From Linum tenue (lineage: Eukaryota; Streptophyta; Magnoliopsida; Malpighiales; Linaceae), in the NCBI GenBank assembly GCA_946122785.1, contig CAMGYJ010000006.1:38708066-38772065 (forward strand): a stretch of DNA of 64,000 nt. Direction: 5' to 3'. Below the pieces are notes generated by a model. It saw nothing but the letters and a program-made list of their open reading frames with translations, did not search any database and was not told the DNA's origin. Shown here in pieces: positions 11,498 to 23,239 of this stretch. Both the position numbers and the translations under genes were made by a program. Each line of letters opens with the position of its first letter. Positions within the stretch are counted from its first letter, which is position 1.

Positions 11498-11711
11498 CAA
11501 CTCTATTAAATAACATTGTGTCCAACCATGCTTATGTGGCTAATGAATTGCCACATCACACATCCCGTGTGGTACTCACCACCAATAAAAACTTGACACC
11601 TGAAAAATAGAAAGAATAATTAATTTATATTTCTAATTAATATTTCCATATTTTCTACTCTCCCTCTCGTCTTCTCTCTGCTCTGCCGTCACCGAACAAT
11701 CTCTGGTTCTT
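11498..11711. other. AT-rich sequence, then the left part of a CT-rich leader-like segment
   Basis: 11640-11711 (CTCCCTCTCG...) continues at 12574-12795 and again at 13361-13735 once two MITEs are removed. The joined sequence resembles a transcribed plant leader or gene remnant. No protein is recognised. Confidence 0.35.
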
Positions 11712-11732
11712 CTCCCTCTTTTGCTGGGCTTA

Positions 11733-12553
11733 GGATAGGGTCAGTAACCAATGGTTGCTAACCTATGAGTAACTAAATTTGGGCCTTTAGATTTAAGTGG
11801 GTCCAGAAAATTCAGATCTAAAGGTTGTCAATTAAAAACATTTTATTTTCCCTAGTTTTCTTAATTGGCTCTTATCTTCTTCGTTCTATCTCGGATTTCA
11901 ATTTTTTTTGCACAGATGGAACGAGTTTGTTGTGCTCTACAAAATGAGATCAATTTTCAATATATTTCGAGAAACTTTTTTTTACCAATTACATACCATA
12001 TGGTAATTTCTTCGTTTTTAAGTCGTTTTTGAAAACGTTTGCTCAGAAGGAACGAGTTCATCATGATCTATTGGATCTATAAATTTCTGGGTGAAAAAAA
12101 ATACTGGATCAAAAATTACCATACTTTACCACTATGGTATGTGATTGGTAACTTGTAGTAAACAATGATGGAAGTCGTAAATGACAGTTAATATACTCCT
12201 ACTATCATGTATTAAACCTTCTTACCATATTGGTATATTCATATCATCATGGTACGCTTTCTTACCATATGGTATTAAATTGGAGCATACCATATGGTAA
12301 TAATTGGTAAAAAATTATTCAATTTTTTTTGTACCAAAAATATATCAAAGTGGATATCATTTTGAAGAGCATATTTTATCTGATTTATCTGTGCAAAAAA
12401 AATTAAATTTTGACTTAAAACGAGAGAGAAATCATCCGTTAAAGATTAAAGGGTAAAGGATAAAAGACTTTCCAGGAGAGAGAGGCTACTGATGTCATGC
12501 TGATGTGGACAGGTTACTCATGGTTATTGACCATAGAGTTACTGACCTGATCC
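11733..12553. mobile_element. MITE with about 40-bp inverted repeats
   Basis: The left end GGATAGGGTCAGTAAC and the reverse-complemented right end GGATCAGGTCAGTAAC start an inverted repeat of about 40 bp that ends in ATGAGTAAC. The interior is AT-rich with many CCATATGG-type palindromes and no coding capacity. It is flanked by near-identical copies of CTCCCtcTTTTGCTGGGCTT (11712-11731 and 12555-12573), longer than a usual DNA-transposon TSD. Confidence 0.65.
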
Positions 12554-12795
12554 GCTCCCCTTTTGCTGGGCTTCTTCCAATTCTTTTCTCACCTTTCTGA
12601 ACACCATTCTTTCAATTTCTCGCGGTCTCAAGGTAGTTGGCGATAGAGGCGTATCGAGTTCTCTTTTAGGATTTGGGGCTGGATACCCTGAAACTGGGGT
12701 AGATTTTCTTGGTTTTAATTGTTGCGGATTGCTGCGTTTGGGGGTAACTTGGTGGGAACTTGAAGGGTTTCAATTATGGGTTTGAGGGTTGCACG

Positions 12796-13352
12796 TAGGG
12801 GTGGTAAACGGTAATCCGGTAAATGGTTTATCGGCGGTATCGACAGCCGAGCGGGAAGTTGGGGGAGTCGGTTTACCGGACACGATATCGGTAAATACCG
12901 ACAGTAAATCGGTAATACCGATAACGAAATTCCCCCTCACTACTCCACTAACATATAACATATACATCATTATTCACAAATATAAAATATTACATACATG
13001 AATGTAAGTAAGTATAGGCCTCAAAAATATTGTAAATAAGAGTTAATAATAAATTATTAATTACAAAAATGATGGAAAAAACTCAAAAAAAAATCAAAAT
13101 ATTACAACATTACCCCACTTCCAGAAATTCGGTTCGGTAAATATTTGGTAAACCGACCGAAAAACCGCCCGAAATCGCTTCTCACGGTATTTCGGTAATA
13201 CTGGTTTGTTACCGTTTACCGGTAATTCGGTAATCGGTAAACCGGTTACAAACCGGTATCTGTAATCGGTAACCAATTTGACCAACTTCGGTATACCGAA
13301 ACCGGTAAATTCGGTGAACAATTTACCGTTTACCGACCGAATCCCACCCCTA
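12796..13352. mobile_element. hAT-type MITE
   Basis: The termini TAGGGGTGG and CCACCCCTA are inverted. The arms contain dense GGTAAACGGTAA/TTACCGTTTACC palindromes that make the whole element fold back. Flanking 8-mers GTTGCACG (12788-12795) and GTTGCAAG (13353-13360) differ at one base, consistent with the 8-bp TSD of hAT elements. There is no transposase. Confidence 0.7.
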
Positions 13353-13360
13353 GTTGCAAG

Positions 13361-14165
13361 CGATTTGAGAGTCAGAAGATTAGATGGGGGTTGTGGTTTG
13401 GCGACTGGCAAGCATAGAGATCGAGAGGTCGTGAGCCGGAGCATCTGCGTACTGGGATCTGAGATGCGACATCAATATGGGGGACGAGTAGGAGATATCA
13501 AGAAGCTTCGAACGGCGGCAACGGAGGTATAGACTCGATTCTCTTTCTGTGCGGTGAGGCTTCAATCTGAGGCGACGATGGTGGAAGATGCGTTGTCAAC
13601 GATTTGTGTGTTTGGGGGTTTCAATTGTTAGGTATGGGTTTGCGATTTCAGCAACTCAATCTACAATCCGGAGCTCATAGCCTGGAAATCGAGTAGAGTT
13701 GCAAGGGGCGAACGGTGAGAATATGAGAAGTAAATTATTTATTTTTATTTATTTATTTAAGTGAAATGGAAAAAATTAAAAATTCTAGAATTCCTGAGGT
13801 GGATTCTATCGTGGAAGCTGAGATGCATCACCATTAGAAAATAGTTAACAATAGCCAATACTTTCATCGGTTACAGTACGTTTGGCTAAGTAGTATTGAA
13901 TTTGGCTAATTAAAATTATTTCAATAGGTTTGACTAATAAAAGAATCCAAAAAAGATTTGACTAATAAAAGAGATTACCCTAGTTTTTACCAAACACAAC
14001 GCAAAAATAAACCTGACCAGATGCTATTCAAGTGATCTAACCCGCAAACTATGGTTCTTTTATCTTGAGAAGTGCAAATATCTAATCTACAGAGACAAAT
14101 GTCACTAGTTTACAAAAGAGAGTCGAGAATTCTTCTCACCATTTCCTCAGAATAGTTTTTTCCTC
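13361..14165. other. Gene-remnant-like segment, AT-rich spacer and 3' flank of the armadillo gene
   Basis: 13361-13735 continues the leader-like sequence split by the two MITEs. 13736-14040 is AT-rich, with TTTGACTAATAAAAGA repeated at about 13928 and 13955. 14041-14165 is the likely 3' untranslated region of the minus-strand gene. I see no gene in this stretch. Confidence 0.4.
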
Positions 14166-17100
14166 TCATGTGGGCAAAGCCCTCAGCAGAAGCAGAGCTT
14201 TCTTCCACTGAGGTCTCCGCGACAAAATGATTCTCCTCAGAACTGGCACTGCTCCGGCAGCTATAATTGCCGGGTGGTTCTCGCTATCCATGCTCAAGTT
14301 ATAGAGTATTGACACTGCCGCATCCACCACCACCCCATCATCATTCCCTCCTCTTTCCAGCAGCTTCACCAACGGAAAGATGCCACCTGTAGAAGCAACA
14401 GCTCGAGAAGCAGCAACCACTTCTCCTCCGGAGATGATTCTGTTGAGTTCCACAACAGCAGCAGTGATCTCTTCAATGGGAGAGGACAATGATGAGGCCA
14501 GAAGCTTCTCCACTAGTCTTGGGATTGTTTCATAAAGTGTTACTACTTCAGTGTTGATTATGGTGGGATCTTGTCGCAATTGTGTGTAGTTAGGAATACT
14601 ACCGAGTGAACTACTCAGTTTGATCAGGCAAGCAGCGACCCAGTCCTTGTGATGGAGAGGGAGATGATTTGACTTCAGGATTTCGCGGAGCAATTGACTG
14701 AACTGGGTTAAGTCTATCCTGTTGCGAAATTGGTCCGAGTCAAGGAGCTTGGCCAGTAGCTGAGATGCTGCAGATATGACAAGACCAGCTTCTTCCACTT
14801 GAAGGATGTACAGCTCCTCAATTTCATCTTCAGAATTTATTTCTGCCCAAATACGCCAAAGATGACCAGGATAAATGACATACACGATATAGAATAAACA
14901 AGTTACCGATACCAAGAAATTCTTTATACATCTGATAGTGCCACACAAGTTCGTGCATAATCCTCTTGCTCCTAAAGCTAAAACCAATTAATTTATTTAA
15001 ACCATTGAAATTGAGTCTTAATGCAAAGCTACACGGCTTGGTGATAATTTCAGGGATTGGAGTAGCTGTACCAGTCAATGCACTCTGTTGAAAAGCAGCA
15101 TCTAGACCTGATTCAACAGAGGCTGAGATGACAGCATTCCTCCCGGCATCAGTATTTGCCATAAACTCGAGCACTGTAGCTGCCTTCCGCTGTAAGCTTG
15201 GAGATGAATGCCTCAGCATCTCAACAAGGTGAGCAATGACAGAAGTGTCAAGCAGCTCAAGTCTAAGTTGTATTTGAACCATTCAAGCCAAAAAAAGTGT
15301 TAAGCTCTACCGTAGCAATAATATGGACAAAAAACCAAAGATAGAAAAGTCCCACTACTTTGCATAAAGTTTTGCTCTTACATGCAGTAACTGATAGTTT
15401 ATAAAGAATATCAGTTTCGTGTGCAGACAAACAAGGTACTTCTAGTTTCATGTCTGAGCTCTGATACCGCATACCAGTCTATAATGATTTAACATTACCA
15501 ATATCCTCAGATGATTGAGTTGTAGGGAATACAAGAAAAGGACGCAGTGGGTCGTCGTTTATAGTGGTTGAGTCAAACCATTTAAGCCAGCACAATAAAA
15601 AATTTACAGTCACATTATGACATCAGAGGCTCTAGCAGACAGTTCTGGATCTGTTTTCTCTGAGCATACAAAAACGGGCTAATGGAACACAGAACTCAAA
15701 TTTCCTATGTGTATTGACTGTTCTGCAATTCTGTAGTGGACTTATTTGGCCAATGGAACTGGAGGAATTGCATCTCCCTTTTGCAGGAATATCAACAATT
15801 ATTGATACTTCCTAAGATGAAAGTTGCAAAGTTTCTTCATGGGTGGAAATGAATATTACAGGAGGTTACCTGTTATCTAGATTTGACACGGTGTCAACAG
15901 ATGTTTCAGTGCCTCCTACATCATCCATTCTTCCTTTGTAGCCATTAACTGGTCCATCATAAAACTGGCATGAATTACATGCCTGGTAAGCCTAAAGCTG
16001 TATAAGCTTTCAGCACATCGACAAGTTAAATAGCTGACCTTTGATTTCATTTCTTTACTTGGATCCATAATTCTAGCTAGTAAATCCAATGCCTGCATCG
16101 CAGCATTTTATTGCAGTCAAGCACTATTGCACTAATCCTTTGTCTTTTATTGTATGGGAAGAAACAAATAATTGGAAGTTAAGGGAAACACCTTTTCAAC
16201 AGAATCACTTGATGTCTTTGAGTTCTTAATGAAGTTAATCAAGGGAGTCATAACACCTTCTTCTTCAATTTTCTGGCAAACAACGTAGCTGCAAGCAAAA
16301 GGCAGGCGGAATGAAATAGCATGAATACGGAAAAAAAAAATTTCCTTGCACTAAATGCTGAATGCTAAGAACTTGTGTCAATCTCACAAATAAAAAAATA
16401 ACAGCCTATGGTGTTAGCGGCTCGTTCAAACATCAAACTGGAGACATATAATTACTAATCAAATTAGCAGCCACAATATATTTGAACTTGCAATTCCAAT
16501 TAAGAATACAATGGATTCTTGATGGCAAATTTTGTGATGTACACGTAGAAAGATAGAAATAGACAGTTTACCTAGGGGACAACCTCACCAGAGCACCTAG
16601 CACAGGCACTTGGACAGAATCATTGTTGTGATACAAGAGCCGAACTAAATGCTTGACCGCTCCAGCTTCCATGAAAGATGTACGCATATGCTCATTTATT
16701 GATGCATCTGCAATTGACCTTGCAGCCCGAGATATGGCGGACTCATCCTGTAGCTCAAGGATTAAAACCAATCTAGCCACACCATCTATCCAAGGTAAGA
16801 GAGTGAACTGCCTCTCGCTAGGCACATTAGTTATTGATAATTTGTTATCTTCAATCTCTATGGCCCCAGTCCGAGCAAGAAATTGTTGCTTGGACCGCCC
16901 TATCATAGCTTGAATCTTTGCCTCCTGTATGTTAGTACTCTTCTCATCAACACTTAGTCCAAGGAGTAACTCAGAAGCACCATACCTTGAAGGACCTCTG
17001 GCTGTACGCTCAATCTCGGTCCCATCAGGCAAACTCGGCCATGAAAGCAAAGATGGAACAAATGAACTATAGGCGGCTGCACCAATCAGTGGGACAGGGA

Positions 17101-18614
17101 CGAGGCCTTCTTCAATAACAAGTAGTCTATAATAGTCATTCTTGGAAAGTTCCAGAAGAGCATTTCTTGCCTCCTTTCTGATGACCTTATATTCCTCTGC
17201 GGGATCAGATTTTAAGAACTCAGCCTGCAGTTGATGTTGGAAGAGGAATAATACAAAATTATCAAACAGATTAGCATGATACTATGTTCACCCTGACTGA
17301 TTAAACAAATGTCTTGGTTCAGCAATAGACTTTATCTGCAACGAGGGAAGCACTACTTGTGACTCCTGAAAACAAAAGAGCTGTATTCGTCTGTAGTATC
17401 ATTAAGCAACTTCAGAATGCAAATGGATTCTTACCAGCTTAGGGATAATCCCCGCTTCAACCATGACCTTGTGATTGGACGAAGTCAATGCCAAATTAGC
17501 TAGAACTCCACCAGCTGCTTCTTTCACTCTGATGTCTTGGTTCTTCAAAGACATAATAAGTAACGGCAGGATAGTGCTGCTTGCAATTTTAGTTCTGAGC
17601 CCCTCATCGACTGATAAGTTCCACAGAGTACATATACTTTGTTCTTTAACCTACACAGAAGTTTCATTTGCTTGCCTCAACTTCAGTCACCAAAAAACCA
17701 GAAGAGTTGTTGCAACAGAAAGAGCTCAGTACCTCGGAAGTCAAGGATGGTTGACTAAGCAGACCATTAATCTCTTCAATGGCCCCACTTTCTGCTACCA
17801 CGGCCCTATATTGATTCACCGAAGATATAGAGCGCAGAAGCCCCGCAGCAGCTTCACTTGAAGAACTAGACTCTGAGTTTAGAAGGTTAATGGTGAGATT
17901 GATACATCCCTGAAATTGAATGATGTTATCCACACATTTGTTTCCGCCAAGCGAATACTTCCACAATGCAACTATGGCTTGTTCTCGGTCGAGGGGATCG
18001 TTATCAAGCCCGAGCATCCGAATGAATAACGGAATGTAACTGTCCCCCAAGCTACTGTTTTTCTCTGTCTCGGTGTTCTGAGGAGTGCATCAATAAATCA
18101 CACAGTGTCAGTATCCCCCATTCTGGCAAAGACCAATGAACAAGGTCAACTGTAATTGTTAAAATTCAACTGTCTTTCCGTGCATTGCGATTAAAGGATG
18201 ATAATCAAACAAGTAATAATTAGCAAATAACCAAAGATTAATCTACTTTGGATCCATTTCTCAGAGCATCGCTAGCTAGAGCTTCTGGTTTCAAAGTTCT
18301 TTCAGGGAGATAGAACTCAGAAGTAGAGAAGCAGGAGAAGTTGAGAAATAAATTACAGTAGACTCCTGCTGATGAGTTGTATCACGGCCGGAGCCACCAT
18401 CACTGGATGCCCTTGTTCGCACAGGACAACTTGGGCATTCTTTGACCATGGCGTTATCACGAGGAACGTGGAATAGGGTGGTGCTAGAAAGTAATGGTTT
18501 CTTCTTTCTGGTTTTGGGATGCCTAAGCGTTGCAGGAGCAAAGGCAGTTGAGTGTTCCAGGACCGTCGGAGGGATGAGATTGAAGTGGCTTGGTATCGCT
18601 GAAGTAACCATCAT
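14166..18614 (-). CDS. Armadillo-repeat protein, probably chloroplast-targeted (nine exons, 861 aa)
   Basis: Exons on the minus strand, in order: 18614-18357, 18077-17733, 17650-17435, 17224-16572, 16288-16192, 16092-16039, 15964-15870, 15262-15072 and 14842-14166. Every junction has GT..AG and all phases join without a stop (2586 bases with stop). Residues 1-86 are Ser/Thr/Arg-rich with few acidic residues and a VRTRA-like cleavage context, which suggests a chloroplast transit peptide. The rest is helical armadillo repeats, with recurring phrases such as AVVAESGAIEEI, AAGGVLANLAL, AGIIPKL, FMEAGAVKHLVRLL and ILYNLSMDSENHPAIIAAGAVPVL. Armadillo proteins are scaffolds that bind other proteins, so the partner cannot be read from sequence. 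The start is the first of two adjacent ATGs. It matches the general layout of plant ARM-repeat superfamily proteins, and I give no symbol. It is the only clearly intact host gene here. Confidence 0.85.
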
Positions 18615-18910
18615 TACCGGAGAAGAAGAAGAAGAAGATGACTCTTGACTACGCTCTCTAGGAAAAGGGGTTTTGAAGATTCGGGAATCTGGAATTACAA
18701 AGGGCAGAAGGTGTGGCCAAGAATTTATGGATACTAGACTTTCAGGGCCGCGCTACGCAGCGGCTAGGCTTTGTGATCGTGGGCTGACAAAATAAATGAA
18801 TTATTAACGGCCCACGGAGTAAAGAAAACCCAATACGCTTATACTTCCTCAACCGCCACCAAGATAAATTCTCAATCCTTATTCCATACAATCAAAAGAG
18901 AAAAGAGAGT
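18615..18910 (-). promoter_or_regulatory. Upstream region of the armadillo gene
   Basis: A GAA-rich stretch (18622-18642) just upstream of the start on the plus strand, i.e. CT-rich on the coding strand, is typical of a plant 5' leader. No clear TATA box is seen. The left end of element J begins at about 18911, so the native promoter is short or the element supplies part of it. Confidence 0.4.
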
Positions 18911-19440
18911 TGTTATTTACTGCCCATAAAATTATTATTTGTCGTCCACCTTTTTGTCAAAAAGACAATTTTTTCCCTTTCCTATATTCTTTTATAATTC
19001 TTGAAACTCTTGTTCATCCCCCGCACTTCCATCAACATTGCCAACAGGCCACTTTCGGTAGAAGAATCCCATCGGAGAAACTCAGGTCGCCGGCAAACTC
19101 GTCTCGTCCGCAAACTTTAATAGTGGCATAAAATGAGGTCATATTCTATCTCTCGACAAATGTGGAATGTCTAGCAACCGACAAAAAAAATTGAAACCAA
19201 AAAGGGGCTGACGACGACTGGTACGAAATGGATTTTCGAATGACCAAGTTCAGTACGAAAGTGGTCTTCGGAGGACGAAGCACCGTACGAAAATAGCTTT
19301 CGTGACAAATTGACAGGTACGAAGGACGGCTTCGTACGAGGCATTGTGGTACGAAGGCCAATTTCGTACGGGGCATTGTCCTCCGAAATCCATTTTCGTA
19401 CCGGGCATGGTGGTCCGAAAACTTCTTTCATACCGGGCTG
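18911..19440 (+). repeat. Left terminal region of element J with GTACGAA array
   Basis: The terminus is followed by an AT-rich part. From 19218 to 19420 there are about ten spaced copies of GTACGAA or TTCGTAC, some forming TTCGTACGA palindromes. The right terminal region has the same motif. Such subterminal repeats usually bind transposase (inference). Confidence 0.65.
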
Positions 19441-19939
19441 ACTTTGTATTTTTTTTATAAATAATATCTAAATAATTTGTAGTTGCTGAAAACTTAAAGT
19501 TTAAATTTTTATAAATTATGGTAGTACAATTTATTCTCTTTATTTTATATATTGTATTGAATTAGTGTTTATGGTTTGAATTTCATAATTAGTACAATTT
19601 ATTGAAGGTTTATGATAGATTGTTTATATTTAATTTTTTTAAGTATTGAATTATGGTTTAGTGTATATTAAATTTGTATTTAGTATTGAATTATGGTTTA
19701 GTGTTTAAAGTTCATAATTTAGTGTTTATAATTCATTTAGTTCATATTTAGTTTGTATTAAGTTTTGAAGTAGGGTTTATTGTGTTTTGAATTAGGGTTT
19801 AGTGTATAATTCATTTGTATTAAGTGTTCAATTAATGTTTATGGTTTAAAGTTCATACTTACGATTTTATGATTTGTTTGTATTAACATTAGTTTGAGGA
19901 TGACTCTAAAGATTTGTTCATTTGTAATTGTAGGTAGAC
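19441..19939. other. AT-rich leader or intron of the MULE transposase gene
   Basis: A very AT-rich stretch with many short repeats of TTTAGTGTTTA and AATTCATTTAG. No coding potential. TGTAATTGTAG just before 19940 is a plausible splice acceptor for the first coding exon. Confidence 0.45.
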
Positions 19940-21830
19940 ATGATGCATGAGTTTAACCTGATAGATGATGACACGGGGGGCTTCATCAATAATGTTCGCT
20001 ATCCTAATTTAAACGATGTTGTGACAGAGGCTAAAAACATTGCGAAGCAATACAATTTCTTTCTGATAAGGGGTTCGAATAAGCCACGAGAAAAAAAATG
20101 GGAGAACCTTCGGTCTATGTTATATGTATTGTGATCGATGCAGTAGGATGAAGAAGTCATACAAACCGGATCCGACGAAGGAGAGACGTGGAAATACTAG
20201 TACCAAAGGTGTTGAATGCATGTTCAAGTTCAAAATTGTAAAATTATTGGTTGATTAGGATAATGATCATGGGACGACATTCTGGATGATACAAGGGGTG
20301 TTGGAAAAGGAAACTGGACGGTGGCGAGGGTATCACACCTACGAGAAGATGCTTTATCCGGAAGGGCATCGTCAGAATGTAGAATTCAGTGAGCAAGATA
20401 AAGAGCAGATAAAGAATATTAGAGATGCTGGTGTAGCTCCATCGTTCCAAAAGAAGACGATGAACAATCAGAAGGGGGTCCAATATCAGGAGAGAACGAA
20501 TGGGTGTGATGAATGCAATCCATTACACGTTGCAAGCAGCCGAAGAAGAGGGTTACCATATTCAGTATTTGAAGGACGATAACGATGTGCTCACCAATCT
20601 TTTCTTCGCACATCCAACTTCCATCTAAATGTTGAAGGCTTGGTGGTATGTCATTCTGATAGACGCCATCTACAAGACCAATGTTTACAAGTGTCCGTCG
20701 GTGGAGGTCGTAGGTGTTACTCCTCTGGGGAAGAATTTCAACATATGTTGTGCTCTTTTGGCGGTTGAGGCAAAAGATTCATATCAGTGATTGCTTGAAT
20801 GCATAAAGGAATCGCTTGGTCCACGGGAGCCCACAACTATCATCACCGACAAAGAAGGTGGGCTACTCGTTTCAATTCCTGTGGTCTTCCCTAACACCCC
20901 GCATTTGCTATATGTGTGGCACGCGGAGAATAACATGAAGGAATAGTTTCTAAAGCTATTGAATAACCTAGATGCTGTTGAGAAGGCCTATGAAGACCAT
21001 TGGGAACCTATGCTTCGTTAATGGTCCGAAGAAGGTCTTTACGATGCCATGGAAAACTTTAGAAGGATTTGGAACAACAAGGACCAACGCATGGTGGATT
21101 ACATACTGCATGAGTGGTGGGGGCACCGATAGAAGTGGGCAGTTTGTTATACGAAGCATGTATTCCATCTAGGAAACACGCGCTCAAACAGGGTTGCGTC
21201 CTCCCATTCATCATTCAAGACGTACCTTCAAAATTCCTGTGGTTCTATCGACACGGTATGGCAAGCAAACCACCGATTCATTGTAAATCAACTCATTGAA
21301 GTGAGGGGTATGTTTGAAAATTCTAGACAAAAGAAAATTTCATTATCCGACGGTTCACCATTTACATTCTTACGGAGGCAGGTCGACGAAAAGGCAATTA
21401 TACTAATGAAAAATGCAGAAGATAAGTTGAAGAAACGATGTTCATGTCATTATCCTGTCTCGCACGGTCTGAAGTGTGGATGTCAGGTTAAGGTGGCTAG
21501 AGCATCAGATATAGAGATATACCCTGCTAAGCTGCATGTATTTTGGCAATCATTGGAGTATGAGAACCCACCCAATGCTGAAGACTATGGACCCATAGAA
21601 AAAGCAGTGCAACAACACTTATTCGCTTTGGCTAAAGAGGTTGTACGCATAGGGCCAGAGGCTACTAGCAAAGCAGCCACAAGGTTGTTTCGCGGCCTCC
21701 ACTTAGCACGGGGCACCGTTCACGAGCTGGCAGTGAATGAAATAAGAAAAATAAGATCGAAGAAAAAGTCAATTGGCGAAAGAAATATTAGTGGGAGAAG
21801 AACCCGTTGCGCGGGCTGAAGAAGAACATG
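19940..21830 (+). pseudogene. MULE transposase, frameshifted and with stops
   Basis: MULE transposase cuts and rejoins the element's ends through an RNase H-fold DDE domain. Frames at 19940-20134, 20286-20582, about 20640-20945 and 21301-21819 read in order as an N-terminal zinc-finger-like DNA-binding part, then EKETGRWRGYHTYEKML, then the catalytic core. The core holds YVILIDAIYKTN (first Asp, about 20669), TIITDKEGGL (second Asp, about 20845) and YVWHAENNMKE. A cysteine/histidine-rich piece CSCHYPVSHGLKCGC (about 21436-21480) resembles the end of MULE/FAR1-like proteins. Stops at about 20132, 20944 and 21018 and several frame changes inactivate it. The reading continues towards the OTU exon downstream, so both probably belonged to one protein. 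Confidence 0.72.
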
Positions 21831-22018
21831 AAAACCAAGTCCGGGAGCACAACATCGGGGTCCACAAAGTCGGGGAAGTCCATAGGAACCTAGACAGACG
21901 GGTGTCATTCAGATAAGCACACATTCGATGAACCTGGTCCTGACGGTCATTATACTAGTATGCACACGTAATCATTTCAATATCAATGTATATATTACGT
22001 GTACTTGTCCCTTTTTAG

Positions 22019-22704
22019 CCAAACTGATTCCTAGTTCTCTAATAACAGAGTACGCAGCCGACAACAACCAAAAGAAATACTATCACGAGCATCAGCTACC
22101 CATGATCGTTCGAGGTCGTTACAATTCATTTCACGACCCTGCACCAAACGGTCATTGTGGGTTTCATGCGCTCAGTTTTGCAATACATGGTACTCAAGAC
22201 AGGTACATGGAGATGAGTTTCATCATAGCAGAAGGAATTCGCAACCATGATTACCGATACGCCAACATTTATGGTAGTGAGGCGATGGATGCCATCAATC
22301 ACATTGACCTAAGAGACGCAAATCCGACAATTGAGGAACACTAGATGATGGGCGTGGACCTATTTGTGTTTGCTACGCTTTTCAACTTGGCAGTCATTAT
22401 GTACGCATCATACGCCATCCCCGTACGTTCAGAGATGAATTGCACTATGTTCCCCATGGATAACCTATATGGCAAGCCAGGACCAAGAGGTGTCGTGGTC
22501 CTTCATTTCGTCGACGATCATTGGCTCAACCTTTCTTTCACATCTTTTGAAGAGATTCTATTGCCCCCTGTGGGTCTCCTGTGGGATCTTGGCAAACAAG
22601 ATAGCATCATTGGCTGGTATCAGAGTTTTCTCGTGTCTCAACAATTGTGGCTCGAAGTAAAGCTTGGAAACAAAGGAACAAGTCTTAGCTTATCAGTAAT
22701 GTAA
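22019..22704 (+). pseudogene. OTU-type cysteine protease exon attached to the MULE transposase gene
   Basis: OTU proteases remove ubiquitin. An intron with GT (about 21958) and TTTTTAG (22018) fits between transposase and this exon. The exon shows the OTU pattern: NGHCGFHALS (catalytic Cys at about 22158, where the usual preceding Asp is Asn) and, near the end, VVVLHFVDDHWLNL (catalytic His, about 22520). One stop, TAG at 22342-22344, interrupts the frame, probably at an ancestral Trp. Without it the domain is complete over about 225 residues. OTU domains fused to MULE transposases occur in plant genomes. The role is unknown; protecting the transposase from ubiquitin-dependent turnover is one idea. 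Confidence is high for the fold pattern and moderate for the fusion. Confidence 0.7.
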
Positions 22705-22951
22705 TAGACATGTGTGCTGGTTAGCAAATTAATAATAAGATGGTCCGCACAAGAAGGTAATGACATTGTCTCATAACTAAAATACACGAACATAGTCTCA
22801 TAACTAAACTACAATAACATAATCGTTCACAAATGTCTGAACCAAAAGAAAATAAGCTATCAAACTACTGCTCGATAGCGTAGTCTCCCGATCATTATAC
22901 CAATAAATACCATACACATATGTCTGAACTACAAGATAATGAAACATCAAA
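22705..22951. other. 3' ends of two convergent MULE genes
   Basis: This is the gap between the OTU stop (22704) and the PMD stop on the other strand. It contains short repeats of CATAACTAAAACACGAACATAGTCTCATAACTAAA type. No gene. Confidence 0.5.
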
Positions 22952-23128
22952 CTACGGTTGTGGAGGAAGATAAAAATCACCAGTAATATGGTTGTACTTA
23001 GTCCACAGATCACCAACACCATGTAGCATGTGGTAGTACTCGTTCGAGTTAGTCCGCCATTCTCCTGTGCTGTCGTGAGTAGAACTGTGCATCGCAGGAC
23101 CAATCTCCATAAACATCTCACGTCCCAA
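22952..23128 (-). pseudogene. Last exon of the plant mobile domain (PMD) gene
   Basis: On the minus strand TTTTTTCAATAATTGCAG is a good splice acceptor ending at 23129. The exon codes for LGREMFMEIG...YLPPQP and then a stop. It is the C-terminal exon of the gene whose main part lies at 39816-41473. Element D (23169-39759) inserted into the intron between them, and both sides of D carry CAACA. Confidence 0.6.
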
Positions 23129-23168
23129 CTGCAATTATTGAAAAAATTAACACATGTTGGATGCAACA

Positions 23169-23190
23169 TGATTCGGGCCTAATGGAAATA
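23169..23190 (+). repeat. Stub of the 5' LTR of element D
   Basis: TGATTCGGGCCTAAT equals the first 15 bases of the LTR at 26381. It directly follows the TSD CAACA and marks the true left end of D. The sequence then leaves the LTR and runs into a G-rich tract. Confidence 0.8.
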
Positions 23191-23239
23191 AGTGTGTGTG
23201 TTGGGGGGGGGGGGAGAAATTATTTTTCCTCCCAATGAG

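Noticed and set aside
18880..18910. Possible TSD of element J
   Set aside because: The bases outside the two termini (AGAGAGTT on the left, GTGTCAGG on the right) do not match, so no TSD was claimed. The termini may be placed wrongly by some bases.
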